NCBI RefSeq assembly: GCF_026642255.1
Contig: NZ_CP113264.1
Span: 2,542,001 to 2,606,000, forward strand
Direction of reading: 5' to 3'
Length of the DNA stretch: 64,000 nucleotides
Origin: Streptomonospora nanhaiensis
GTDB lineage: Bacteria > Actinomycetota > Actinomycetes > Streptosporangiales > Streptosporangiaceae
Below the pieces are notes generated by a model that was not told the origin of the DNA, did no database searches, and worked only from the letters and a program-made list of their open reading frames with translations. Each line of letters starts with the position of its first letter. The stretch's first letter is position 1. The translations under genes were made by a program, and so were the position numbers. Of the stretch, positions 1 through 8,361 are shown piece after piece.

Positions 1-644
1 AGGGAGACCGCGACGCCGAAGACCGTGCCGACGATGGAGACGACGTCGATGAAGACGCCGATGGGACCGTGGATCCGCTCGCCGAGAATCGGCTGGAAGA
101 TCGAGCTGACACGCGGCGGCAGATTCCGCTTGTGGATGAAGTAGGCGAAGCACAGGGCCGGCAGGGTGAAGATCGTCCAGGTGTGCAGGGTGAAATGGTA
201 GAACGTGAAGTTCATCGCATCAGCGGCGGCATCTGCCGTTCCCGGTTCGATGCCCAGAGAGGGCCCCCGGGGCGGATCGCCGAAATGGCTGATGGGTTCG
301 GCCACACCCCAGAACATCAGGATGCTGCCGATGCCGGCGGCGAAGAGCATGGCGAACCAGGCCGGTCCGGAGTGCTCGGGAACCTCGTCGTGGGGGCCCA
401 GTTTCACCCGCCCGAATCTGCCGAGGGCGATATAGATCAGAAAAACGAGGAACAGGGTGAGACCGAGGATGTAGAACCAGCCCAGGTTGGTGTACAGCCA
501 CTCCGAGGCGACGGTGACGGCTGCGTCCAGCGGCTCGGTGAAGACGATCGTGACGAGCACGAACGCGATGATCACACCGGCCGAGCCGAAAAAAATCGGC
601 GGCGAGGTCCGCAACCGTAGGACGTCGTGCAAACGGGTCAGCAT
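1..644 (-). CDS. BCCT-family (betaine/choline/carnitine) transporter, N-terminal part
   Basis: This is a partial gene that runs off the left edge; only the first 214 or so codons are present. The protein would be an inner-membrane secondary transporter for quaternary amines such as glycine betaine, used in osmoprotection. Two early hydrophobic segments (GVIIAFVLVTIVF and WFYILGLTLFLVFLIYIAL) are followed by the family's hallmark stretch MFWGVAEPISHF at about residues 95-106. The ATG at 644 is preceded by GAAAGGA at a normal distance. It diverges from the SARP regulator gene across a 731-base gap. The substrate cannot be told from this fragment. Confidence 0.9.
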   Translation of the reverse strand, partial: MLTRLHDVLRLRTSPPIFFGSAGVIIAFVLVTIVFTEPLDAAVTVASEWLYTNLGWFYILGLTLFLVFLIYIALGRFGRVKLGPHDEVPEHSGPAWFAMLFAAGIGSILMFWGVAEPISHFGDPPRGPSLGIEPGTADAAADAMNFTFYHFTLHTWTIFTLPALCFAYFIHKRNLPPRVSSIFQPILGERIHGPIGVFIDVVSIVGTVFGVAVS

Positions 645-1375
645 GTGATCCTTTCTTTGAACCAAGGCTTGTATCGAAGCCGGATGTGTCTCCTACCCCG
701 CCTGAGCGTTGTTCGGCATGTCCGAGCCCGAAAAGATGGAGGTCTCCGACACAGGGCTCATCAACCGAGAAGAACCGGAACGTCCGGAGATCTGTGCACA
801 CCCTAACGACGACGGTGCGGCCAGGGTCGCCCGACGCGCAGTGGCGTGTACGCGCTGTTGCGTCGACCGTGGCGCAGGGACACCCGACGCCTGGTGCCGT
901 GTGTCGGGGTGCCGGGACGGTGCCGGCGGGCGGGCGCGGGCACCTCGCCCGTCCACCCGAACGTGTCGGTGGTCCGGCTGTCCCGGCGGGGACGCACAGC
1001 TACCGCGGGATCACACGGGGAGGCGGAAGCATGAACCCGGGACCTGACGACGCCTCCGCCTTCGACCGACTCCGAGAAGCGAGCGGGGCATTCGGCGGGG
1101 AAGGCCCGAAGAGAACGGCCGGTCATCGGATCAAAGGACACCTTGGGATTTTCTCACCGGTGACCCTTTCTGCTGGTCGGGCCATGGCCGCGGCAGTCGG
1201 CCTGTTCGCCGGGAACCACGATCAATCCCCGCCGGGAAATCCGTGGAAAAAGTGCCTTCCGCAAAGGGTTTTGGAGCGATCTTCCGGGAGTACACTCCTG
1301 GGGTCCAAGGTACTGCTGTGCTCCCGCATACCACGGGTATGGGTCGTCCCCTTTCGTTCCAATCCGGGAGTGGCG
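645..1375. other. Divergent intergenic region between BCCT gene and SARP gene
   Basis: This 731-base stretch has no convincing gene; the open frames in it lack recognisable domains and Shine-Dalgarno sites. At 1284-1301 there is an imperfect inverted repeat, CCGGGAGT then AC then ACTCCTGG, overlapping TACACT, which resembles a -10 box for the downstream regulator. It could be an operator or promoter element, but this is weak. Confidence 0.35.
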
Positions 1376-4207
1376 TTGACGGTCGAGATCTCTGTACTCG
1401 GCGACATCGAGATGCGGATCGACGGGCGCCCCGTCGATCTCGGGCACATGAGGCGGCAATTCGTGTTCGTCGGGCTGCTGGTCGACGCCGACCGCCTGGT
1501 CACGGTCGACCAGCTCATCGACCGGGTCTGGGGCCCACGCCCTCCCGACGGGGCCCGCTCCTCGCTGTACAGCTACGTCTCGCGGCTCCGCTCCGCACTG
1601 GGCGCGGTCGACGGGATCACGGTCGATCGGAGGCCCGGCGGCTACATCCTCAAACTCGACGACGATGCCACTTCCGTAATCGACCTGTACCGTTTCCGTG
1701 AGATTGTCGCGAGGGCGCGCAATTCGGCGAACGGCGAATCCGCACTGGCCCTGTTCGAGGAGGCGCTGGGCCTTTGGCGGGCCGACGCGTTCGGGACCCT
1801 GGACAGTACGTGGGTCAACGAGTTCCGGGAAAGGCTCCGGCTCGAACGCTTCCGGGCCGAATTGGACCGCAACGACCTGCTCCTCCGCCACGGAAGGCAG
1901 GCCGAACTCCTGGGCGACCTCTCCGACCTCGCACAGCGGCACCCGCTCGACGAGCGCCTGGTCGGCCAGCTCATGCTCACCCTGTACCGGGAGGGGCGCG
2001 CCGCGCAGGCGCTGGAACACTACGAGCGCATCAGGAGGATGCTCTCCGAGGCGATGGGGACCGACCCCGGCGCGGAGCTCAAGGAACTGCACCGCAAGAT
2101 CCTGCACGCGGACCCGGCCCTGGACGCGCACGACGTGTCGGACGCGTCCGCGCCGGACCCCGATGCACGGCCGGCTCCGGCACCCCCGCCCCTGCCCATG
2201 CAGTTGCCGCCTCCTCCGCCGCTGCTGGCCGGGCGCCGGAGGGAGATGGCCTTCCTCGACGACACGCAGGCCCCCGGGGCGCTGCCGGTCACCGTGGTCT
2301 GCGGTCTCGGCGGGGTCGGCAAGACCTCGCTGGCGCTGCGCTGGGCGCACGACAACCTCGACCGCTTCCCCGACGGCCAGCTGTACGTGAACCTGCACGG
2401 CTTCGCCCCGAGCGCGCCCGCCACGAAACCGCAGACCGCCGTCCACGACTTCCTCACGGCCCTCGGGGTGGACCAGCAGGCCGTCCCGTCCAGCGCCGAG
2501 GCGCGGTTCGGCCTCTACCGCAGCATCGTCGCCCACAAACGGATGCTGATCCTGCTGGACAACGCACGCGATGCCGAACAGGTCCGCCCCCTGATCCCCG
2601 GGTCGGCCTCCTGCACCGTCGTGGTCACCAGCCGCGAGCGGCTCAGCGGCCTGCTCACCACCGGGGGCGTCCGCGTCGTCGCCCTCGACCCGCTCACCTC
2701 CGCCGAGGCGCGCCAACTGCTGACGGCCCGTGTCGGGGAGCGCCGAGTGGCCAGGGAACCGGAGGCGGTGGACACCATCGTCGCCGGCTGCGGGCGGCTG
2801 CCCCTCGCCCTGTCCATCACCGCCGCCCACGCCGCCGGCAGCCCCCACCTGCCGCTCGCCGAACTCGCCTCCGAGCTGAGGGAGGCCGAGAGCACGCTCG
2901 ACGCCCTGGACACGGGCGATTTCGCCACGTCCCTGCGCAGCGTCCTCGACGCCTCCTACCGGGCCCTCCCCGAACCCGCGGCACGGCTGCTGGGCCTGCT
3001 CAGCGCGGCGCCGGCGCAGGACATGGGGGTTCCGGCCGCGGCGGCGCTCGCCGGGCTCACACCCGCCCGGACCAGGCAGCTGCTGCGCACCCTGGGGTCG
3101 GCCCATCTCGTCGAGCAGCCGATGCCCGGACGCTACCAACTCCACGACCTCGTCCGCCTCCACGGCAGGGAGCGGACCGAACAGGACCGGTCCGAGGAGG
3201 AACGCCGCGAGGGCCTGTCCGCGCTGGTCGACTTCTTCGTCCGCACCGCGGCTCTCGGGAAGCACCTGCTGGCGCCCCAGGAGATCCTGTCGGACGCGGT
3301 CGTGGAGCCGACCGAGGAACGCGCGACCGCCTACGGGCTGACGGGGGAGGCCGACGCACTGGCGTGGTTCACCACCGAGCGCTCCCTGCTGCCCGCTGTC
3401 ATGCGCCTCGCACAGGACCTCGGCCTCCACCGCGAGGTGTGGCGGCTCGCATGGGACACGCACACCTTCCTGCGGCGCTGGGGGGACGTCGACGACTTCG
3501 TCGGCAACAGGCGTGTCGGCCTGGACGCGGCCACCAGGGTCGAGGGGCCGGACGCCCCGACCCTGCGGGCGATGGCCCACCGGGGCCTGGCGACCGCCCT
3601 CATCCAGGCGGACCACCGGGGGGAGGAGCCCTTGGAGCACCTCGCGCGGGCCGTCGCCCAGTTCGAGGAGTCCGGGGACCTGCTCAACCAGGCCCACACG
3701 CACCAGATCTACACACGCTTCGGGCTGCACATCCGCGACGAGGAGATGGCGCTGGAGAACGCGGAACGCTCCCTGGAGCTCTACCGCCGTGTCGGCAACG
3801 CCACGTGGGAGACCAGTGCGCTCAACAACCTGGGCTGGACCCTGGCCCAGTTCGGCCATTACGAGAGTGCCCGGTCCCACTGCCAGGACGCGCTCAAGGC
3901 CAGCCGCGACCTCGGCTACAAGGTGGGGGAGGCGGCCTGCCTGGACAGCCTGGGCTACATCGCCACCCGGGCGGGCCGCCACGAAGAAGCCGTCGAGCAC
4001 TACCACGAATCCCTTCCGGTGCACCGCGTCCTGCGGGACTCCTACGAGGAGGCGAACACCCTCAGCGGCCTGGCGAAGGCGCACCTGGCCCTCGGCGAAC
4101 CGGGCCCCGCACGCGAGGCATGGACACAGGCGCTGAAGCTCTACCGCGAACAGCACCGCACGGAACAGGTGCTGGAGATCGAGGAGAGGCTCCGCGAACT
4201 GCGGTGA
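1376..4207 (+). CDS. AfsR/SARP-family transcriptional regulator with NB-ARC and TPR domains
   Basis: SARP regulators activate antibiotic-type biosynthetic clusters. Domains in order: winged-helix DNA-binding domain (residues 1-95, containing MRIDGRPVDLGHMRRQ), bacterial transcriptional activation domain (about 100-245), a Pro-rich linker, an NB-ARC ATPase with Walker A GLGGVGKTS near residue 312, and C-terminal TPR repeats from about 700. At about 943 residues it matches large AfsR-type proteins. The frame stays open upstream to 686, but the SARP domain begins at VEISVLGD, so I chose TTG at 1376, five bases after GGGAG; GTG at 1370 is the alternative. It converges on the RiPP operon at 4398 and is the obvious candidate activator of that operon, the acyl cassette, or both. 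Confidence 0.9.
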   Translation: MTVEISVLGDIEMRIDGRPVDLGHMRRQFVFVGLLVDADRLVTVDQLIDRVWGPRPPDGARSSLYSYVSRLRSALGAVDGITVDRRPGGYILKLDDDATSVIDLYRFREIVARARNSANGESALALFEEALGLWRADAFGTLDSTWVNEFRERLRLERFRAELDRNDLLLRHGRQAELLGDLSDLAQRHPLDERLVGQLMLTLYREGRAAQALEHYERIRRMLSEAMGTDPGAELKELHRKILHADPALDAHDVSDASAPDPDARPAPAPPPLPMQLPPPPPLLAGRRREMAFLDDTQAPGALPVTVVCGLGGVGKTSLALRWAHDNLDRFPDGQLYVNLHGFAPSAPATKPQTAVHDFLTALGVDQQAVPSSAEARFGLYRSIVAHKRMLILLDNARDAEQVRPLIPGSASCTVVVTSRERLSGLLTTGGVRVVALDPLTSAEARQLLTARVGERRVAREPEAVDTIVAGCGRLPLALSITAAHAAGSPHLPLAELASELREAESTLDALDTGDFATSLRSVLDASYRALPEPAARLLGLLSAAPAQDMGVPAAAALAGLTPARTRQLLRTLGSAHLVEQPMPGRYQLHDLVRLHGRERTEQDRSEEERREGLSALVDFFVRTAALGKHLLAPQEILSDAVVEPTEERATAYGLTGEADALAWFTTERSLLPAVMRLAQDLGLHREVWRLAWDTHTFLRRWGDVDDFVGNRRVGLDAATRVEGPDAPTLRAMAHRGLATALIQADHRGEEPLEHLARAVAQFEESGDLLNQAHTHQIYTRFGLHIRDEEMALENAERSLELYRRVGNATWETSALNNLGWTLAQFGHYESARSHCQDALKASRDLGYKVGEAACLDSLGYIATRAGRHEEAVEHYHESLPVHRVLRDSYEEANTLSGLAKAHLALGEPGPAREAWTQALKLYREQHRTEQVLEIEERLRELR

Positions 4208-4397
4208 TCCTCCCGGGCCGCCCGTTCCCGTGCCCGGGGCGCGGAACGCCCGGGCTCCCGCTGCGGGCCCGGTCCCCTCGCCGGACGCGGGGCGGACCGG
4301 CAGGGGCCCGCCCCTCACGTCGCGGCGGAGGGGACCGGCGCCGGGCCGCGGGTCCGTCCCCCCGCGGCCCTGCGCGCCGCCGCTTCCGGCGGCGCGG

Positions 4398-5264
4398 TCA
4401 CTCCGCCGGGGACCGCAGCACCGCGCGCAGCCGGTCGACGGCCTCGGCCGCCAGCTCCTCGGGGGAGCGTCCGGCGTGGTCGAGGGGCAGGAGCTCCCGC
4501 AGGGGCTCCGGCGTCCCCCCGAGCCTGATGTACGACTGGAGGACGTCCCTCCACGTCCGGGGTTTGATCGCGAACGACAGGTGCAGCGACGGCTCGTCCG
4601 TCGCGGCCCCGGCGTGCGGGTGGCCGCGGGGGATGTAGAGGGTCTGCCCCGGCCGCAGGACCGTCTCCAGCACGGGGTCGAACTCGGGCCGGGCGTCGCC
4701 GCAGGGCGTGGCCGGCCACCGCTCGGAGGGATCGCCGACCGACCAGACCTTGGACCCGTGGATCTGGCACAGCAGGCCGCTGGCCAGGTCGTAGTGCGGG
4801 CGCGCACCCGAGTTCCCCGCGGGGGTCAGGAAGGCCGCGCAGTAGATCCCGAACCCCAGGTCCTCCTCGAGGCCGGAGGCCAGTGCGGCCACCTCGGGCA
4901 CGAGCAGGCGCACCTCCTCGAAGATGATCGTCGCGCCGTCCTCGTAGGCCCTCAGCAGGGCCGCACCGTCCGCGAAGGGCTCCCGGCCGGGGCCGGGGCG
5001 CTCACGGGCCGCGGAGTACTCCTGCTGCGGTACCGGCGCGCCGTCCCGGAGCAGCCGGAAGCACGAGACGGGAAGGCCCGGGGTCCCCAGCAGGGAGAAG
5101 GCCCTGTCCAGGGGGAAGGCCCGCGCCACGTCCGCGGACGCCTCCGCGACCGCGGGTGCGTGTTCCCAGTGTTCGAGGAAGGCGTCGGTGTCACCGACCA
5201 GGCGGCCCAGGGTGGGGCCGTGGCTCCTGAGCTCCTGCCGATCGGTGGTTGTCGTGGGTGTCAT
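4398..5264 (-). CDS. JmjC/cupin-fold Fe(II)/2-oxoglutarate oxygenase, probable RiPP tailoring enzyme
   Basis: The 288-residue protein belongs to the Cupin_4/JmjC group of 2-oxoglutarate-dependent hydroxylases. Metal ligands are visible as HYD (H157, D159) and the later His in IPRGHPHAG (H217); K172 in GSKVWSV is in the position of the 2-oxoglutarate-binding Lys. The frame is open further upstream, but the ATG at 5264 has GGAGAG just upstream and starts the conserved part. It is the last gene of the minus-strand group of precursor, radical SAM and beta-propeller genes, 218 bases downstream of the propeller gene. I infer that it hydroxylates the RiPP. Members of this family also modify ribosomal proteins, so a housekeeping substrate is possible though less likely here. 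Confidence 0.82.
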   Translation of the reverse strand: MTPTTTTDRQELRSHGPTLGRLVGDTDAFLEHWEHAPAVAEASADVARAFPLDRAFSLLGTPGLPVSCFRLLRDGAPVPQQEYSAARERPGPGREPFADGAALLRAYEDGATIIFEEVRLLVPEVAALASGLEEDLGFGIYCAAFLTPAGNSGARPHYDLASGLLCQIHGSKVWSVGDPSERWPATPCGDARPEFDPVLETVLRPGQTLYIPRGHPHAGAATDEPSLHLSFAIKPRTWRDVLQSYIRLGGTPEPLRELLPLDHAGRSPEELAAEAVDRLRAVLRSPAE

Positions 5265-5402
5265 GCGCTCTCCAGTGGAAGGGTCGGACGCGCCCCGGCG
5301 TCGACCTCGGCGGGTCGTCGGGCGCGGGGGTCGTGGTTCGCCGGTCACAGAAGGGAGGGGCGGGGGAGCCGGCCCGGGCCCTGACGGGGCGTGACCGCTG
5401 CC

Positions 5403-5436
5403 GGCCGCGGGGGAGGGGGCCTCCCTCGCCGCGGCC
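5403..5436. terminator. GC-rich hairpin between propeller and JmjC genes
   Basis: A stem of about 15 bp with one mismatch, starting GGCCGCGG and closing CCGCGGCC around a four-base loop, lies in the 218-base gap inside the presumed RiPP operon. There is no T-tract, so it may act as a partial terminator, attenuator or mRNA stabiliser. Confidence 0.35.
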
Positions 5437-5482
5437 GACGACCCGGGCAGCCGGTTCCCGGGGGCCTCCGCGGAGCGGCGGG

Positions 5483-6469
5483 TCAGGAACCGGCGCCGAC
5501 ACGGGCCCCTCCCCCCTCTCCCCGGGTGCGCTCCTCCTTGGGCCGCCTGGTGGCGCGGTGCATCTGCGGCGGCGCCGACCAGAACGTCTCGATGGGGAGG
5601 GAGCCGTCACGCGACCGGACGTCGGCGCGGGCCGGAACGGGGAGGACCTCGAAGGCATCGCCCTCGACGCTCACCAGCCGGTTGTCGAAGGAGAACACGC
5701 CGGGCGCCCCCCGCGCGGCCAGTTCGCCCGGAACGGTGAAGGAGCGCCCGCTGTTGACGTTGGTGAGCATGGTGGGCCGCCCGGGGGTCGCGGCGATCAG
5801 CCATTCACCGCTGTGCGAGGAGCGGATCGCCGCCGGGACCGTGCCGAGCCCCAGCGTGTAGAGCGTGCCGGGCCGGTCGGCCTCGGTCCGGTGGAAGTGC
5901 GCGGTGTCGGGTGACTGCTCGGGGACGGACCAGACCCCGCCGAGCACCTCGTCGTAGCACGCCAGCCGGTGGTTGCCCGTGAAGGACAGGGACGAGGTGT
6001 CGGTCCGCGCCGTGCGGGGGTCGAGCTTGTGGACGGTGCCGTCCGCGAGGACGCACAGGATCCGGCGGCGGCGGTGCTGCCAGGCCAGGACCAGGGGAGG
6101 GGCGCCGAGCCGCTGGGACGACACGGTCCCGGCCGCCGAGAGCAGCGCCAGTTCCGACTCCGAGGCGGCGGCGACGAGGGTGGCCTCGTGGCCGGCGGCT
6201 CCCCCGGGTTCGAGGAGCAGTGAGCCGGGTTCGGCCGAGCACACGCTCCGGGTCCCCGCGTCCGGACTCCACGACCGGACGTCCTCCCCGTCGTGGACCA
6301 GGAAGCGTCCCGTTCCGGACCCGGCGTGAACGGCGGTCCCCCGTCCCGCGTCGACGATCTCCCCGGAGCGGTCGGCCCCCAGCTCCATGGCGCGGACCAG
6401 GCCCCCCGCCGTGGTCCAGGCGCACCAGGTGCTGTCGTCGTCCACCGCGATGCCGGCCCGGCCGGTCAT
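5483..6469 (-). CDS. Predicted beta-propeller protein of the RiPP cluster, function unknown
   Basis: The 328-residue protein is made of short repeating beta-strand-rich units such as GRFLVHDGEDVRSWSPD and RRILCVLADGTVHKLDP, the pattern of WD40/quinoprotein-type propellers. I see no catalytic motif. The ATG overlaps the stop of the radical SAM gene (ATGA), so the two are translationally coupled and the protein is very likely part of the same pathway. A propeller could bind the precursor or scaffold the modifying enzymes. The C-terminus is a charged, Gly/Arg-rich tail. I do not recognise a named family. Confidence 0.75.
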   Translation of the reverse strand: MTGRAGIAVDDDSTWCAWTTAGGLVRAMELGADRSGEIVDAGRGTAVHAGSGTGRFLVHDGEDVRSWSPDAGTRSVCSAEPGSLLLEPGGAAGHEATLVAAASESELALLSAAGTVSSQRLGAPPLVLAWQHRRRRILCVLADGTVHKLDPRTARTDTSSLSFTGNHRLACYDEVLGGVWSVPEQSPDTAHFHRTEADRPGTLYTLGLGTVPAAIRSSHSGEWLIAATPGRPTMLTNVNSGRSFTVPGELAARGAPGVFSFDNRLVSVEGDAFEVLPVPARADVRSRDGSLPIETFWSAPPQMHRATRRPKEERTRGEGGGARVGAGS

Positions 6470-7833
6470 CGGGCCCCCCTGCTGGCGGCCACGGTCGTGA
6501 TGGTGGGACCGATCCAGACCTTCTGGGGCGGGCAGGGCCGCTCACCCTCCTGGATGCGCACGAGGGGGCAGTGCGCGCCCTGGCAGGAGGGCCGGAAGAA
6601 GCACGAGCGGCAGCCGGAGTCCTTGGCGTCGTCGTTGTCCACCCACAGGCTCATCAGCTCCGGGTCCAGACCCAGGTCGCCGTCGGCGCCGAGCTGTCCC
6701 ACCGCGTTGCGCGGGTCGCGCAGGGCCACGGTGCACTTGTTGACCAGGCCGTTGGGGCGGATCACGAAGGACCACGGCGAGGCGGCGTAGCAGACGGATC
6801 CGTTCGGCTTCAGGAACACGTCGTCGGCGGGGTCCAGGCCCGCGTCCAGGGCGCTCGTGCACAGGCCGAGCTTGGTCATCTCCGCCTGCTTGCCGGAGAA
6901 GGCCTCCGAGTCCTCGCCCTGGGGGCCGCCCCAGTCGCCGACCGGCCGGTAGATGACCCGGAACCGCTTGTCGTGCGCGTACAGCCGGCTCATCTCCTCG
7001 ATGAGCTCGGGCACGTGGACGCTGTTCTCCTCGGTGAAGTTCGTGCGGATGAGGGCGCGGAAGACCTTGTCCGTGCGCGACATCTCCGTCAGGTTGGCGA
7101 CGATCTCGTCGAAGGTCTTGCCGCCGCCCATGAGGAAGCGCGAGGAGTCGTGGGTGTGCGCCGGCCCGTCCAGGGTGATCTGGTAGCTGCTGATGCCGAG
7201 TTCGATGCAGCGGGCCGCCACCTCGGGGGTCAGGAGCAGGCCGTTGGTGGTGATGCCCGCGCTGTACTCGACCCCCTCCTCGGCGCAGAAGTCGAGGAAG
7301 AACGTGCTGAGCTCCTCGATCACGTCGAAGGCGACGAGCGGTTCGCCGCCGAACCAGGAGACGGTGAGCTTCTCGATGCCGTGTTCGCGGCGGTAGCGCC
7401 TGACCAGGGCCTTGACGCCCTCGCGCACATGGGTCGCCATGCGGCCCAGCGCGAAGTCCTCGTAGCAGTAGGTGCAGCGGAAGTTGCACGCCTCCGTCGG
7501 CATGATGATCAGTTCCAGGCGGTCGGTCCGGTTCTTGCGCCGGTCGCGCAGGTCGTCGGCGGCGGCCAGCTCGTCGTGGGAGGAGGAGACGAGGAAGCCC
7601 TTGGCCACCAGCGTGTCGAACAGGACCCTCTCCTCCGAGTCCGGATCCGGTTGGGAGAGCACGCTCTTGCGGTTGTGGAGCAGGGCGTGGACGCGCTCGC
7701 CGAGCGGGGACCCGACCTTGAAGACGCTTCCCCGCATGGAGTTGTAGAGGACGACCGCGCCGATGTCCTCGGCCTTGGTGACCACGTTGAATCGGGAGGG
7801 ACGGAACGTGCCGTCGGGAGCCTTGTCGGGCAT
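6466..7833 (-). CDS. Radical SAM/SPASM peptide maturase
   Basis: The 455-residue enzyme would install a radical-based crosslink or modification on a ribosomal peptide. The N-terminal 95 residues (VLYNSMRGSVFKVGS onward) resemble the peptide-recognition region seen on RiPP radical SAM enzymes. The radical SAM cluster motif is C116-x3-C120-x2-C123 in ACNFRCTYCYE. The C-terminal SPASM-type region is Cys-rich (NKCTVAL, GCRSCFFRPSCQGAHCP, RPCPP) and should hold two auxiliary iron-sulfur clusters. A 24-codon peptide gene lies 127 bases upstream, and the downstream propeller gene overlaps by four bases. The chemistry (thioether, cyclophane, epimerisation) cannot be decided from sequence alone. Confidence 0.93.
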   Translation of the reverse strand: MPDKAPDGTFRPSRFNVVTKAEDIGAVVLYNSMRGSVFKVGSPLGERVHALLHNRKSVLSQPDPDSEERVLFDTLVAKGFLVSSSHDELAAADDLRDRRKNRTDRLELIIMPTEACNFRCTYCYEDFALGRMATHVREGVKALVRRYRREHGIEKLTVSWFGGEPLVAFDVIEELSTFFLDFCAEEGVEYSAGITTNGLLLTPEVAARCIELGISSYQITLDGPAHTHDSSRFLMGGGKTFDEIVANLTEMSRTDKVFRALIRTNFTEENSVHVPELIEEMSRLYAHDKRFRVIYRPVGDWGGPQGEDSEAFSGKQAEMTKLGLCTSALDAGLDPADDVFLKPNGSVCYAASPWSFVIRPNGLVNKCTVALRDPRNAVGQLGADGDLGLDPELMSLWVDNDDAKDSGCRSCFFRPSCQGAHCPLVRIQEGERPCPPQKVWIGPTITTVAASRGAR

Positions 7834-7960
7834 GGTCGATCCTCTGTTCGGAGAGTCGTACGAGCAGGGCCCCGCGGCGGGGTCTCGGGATCTTCCGGCC
7901 CCGCCACGGGGCCTGTGGTGCTTCGGTCGCCGGCCGTTCGGGCCGGGCCAGAGACGCCTG

Positions 7961-8035
7961 CTAGCAGTTGAAGTCGATGAACGAGACCTCTTCGTCAGCG
8001 GCGGACTCGGTGATGATCTCCTCGAACTCCTGCAT
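7961..8035 (-). CDS. Short RiPP precursor peptide
   Basis: This 24-codon gene is too short for most gene finders. The peptide begins MQEFEEIITESAAD and ends VSFIDFNC, an acidic leader followed by a short aromatic core with a C-terminal Cys. The ATG at 8035 is about ten bases after GAGAGG; an upstream ATG at 8044 in the same frame abuts the ribosome-binding site, so the shorter start is preferred (27 residues otherwise). It is the first gene behind a strong promoter and directly precedes the radical SAM gene. The repeated F-x-x pattern (FID, FNC) would suit a three-residue cyclophane or a Cys thioether; both are guesses. Confidence 0.75.
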   Translation of the reverse strand: MQEFEEIITESAADEEVSFIDFNC

Positions 8036-8044
8036 GGGAACCAT

Positions 8045-8361
8045 TCCTCTCTGAGATTCAGCGAAATTGACTCGGGAAGTCCAATGTGGCCGGCGCTGTC
8101 TTTCCCGGGTGAAGCTTTTGCCTTTGCGGGGCGGGTTCGCGAACAGTGCTCATATTAGGACGGCATATTTTTTCCTGTCAACCCTTTTCTGGGTGTTTTC
8201 CGATTGGGGTTCGGGGTCTTTTTTGGGCAGGCTGAACAAGCCGAACGGCCTCTCTCGGTTTCGGCTTTCTGGGCTCCTGGTATATCGCTTCTGTAATTCC
8301 TCCTGCTGTATCTCGCCTTTTTATTGTCCTACGTGTTCCCCGTGTTACTCTTCGCGGTTTT
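8045..8361. other. AT-rich promoter-bearing gap upstream of the RiPP precursor
   Basis: These 317 bases are clearly richer in A and T than the surroundings and contain no gene. They hold the promoter listed separately and a stem-loop (AAGCCGAA at 8238-8245 pairing with TTCGGCTT at 8260-8267) that may end transcription from the acyl-ligase operon before it reaches the precursor. Confidence 0.5.
8152..8181 (-). promoter_or_regulatory. Near-consensus sigma-70-type promoter of the RiPP operon
   Basis: On the minus strand TTGACA (8181-8176) is followed after 18 bases by TAATAT (8157-8152). Transcription would start near 8145, leaving a leader of about 110 bases before the precursor ATG. Such a perfect -35 box is uncommon in a high-GC actinomycete. 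Confidence 0.7.

Noticed and set aside
1154-4807. A 1217-codon open frame on the minus strand across the SARP gene
   Set aside because: It is antisense to a gene with clear SARP, NB-ARC and TPR domains and shows only Arg/Gly/Pro-rich low-complexity sequence, the usual shadow of high-GC codon use.
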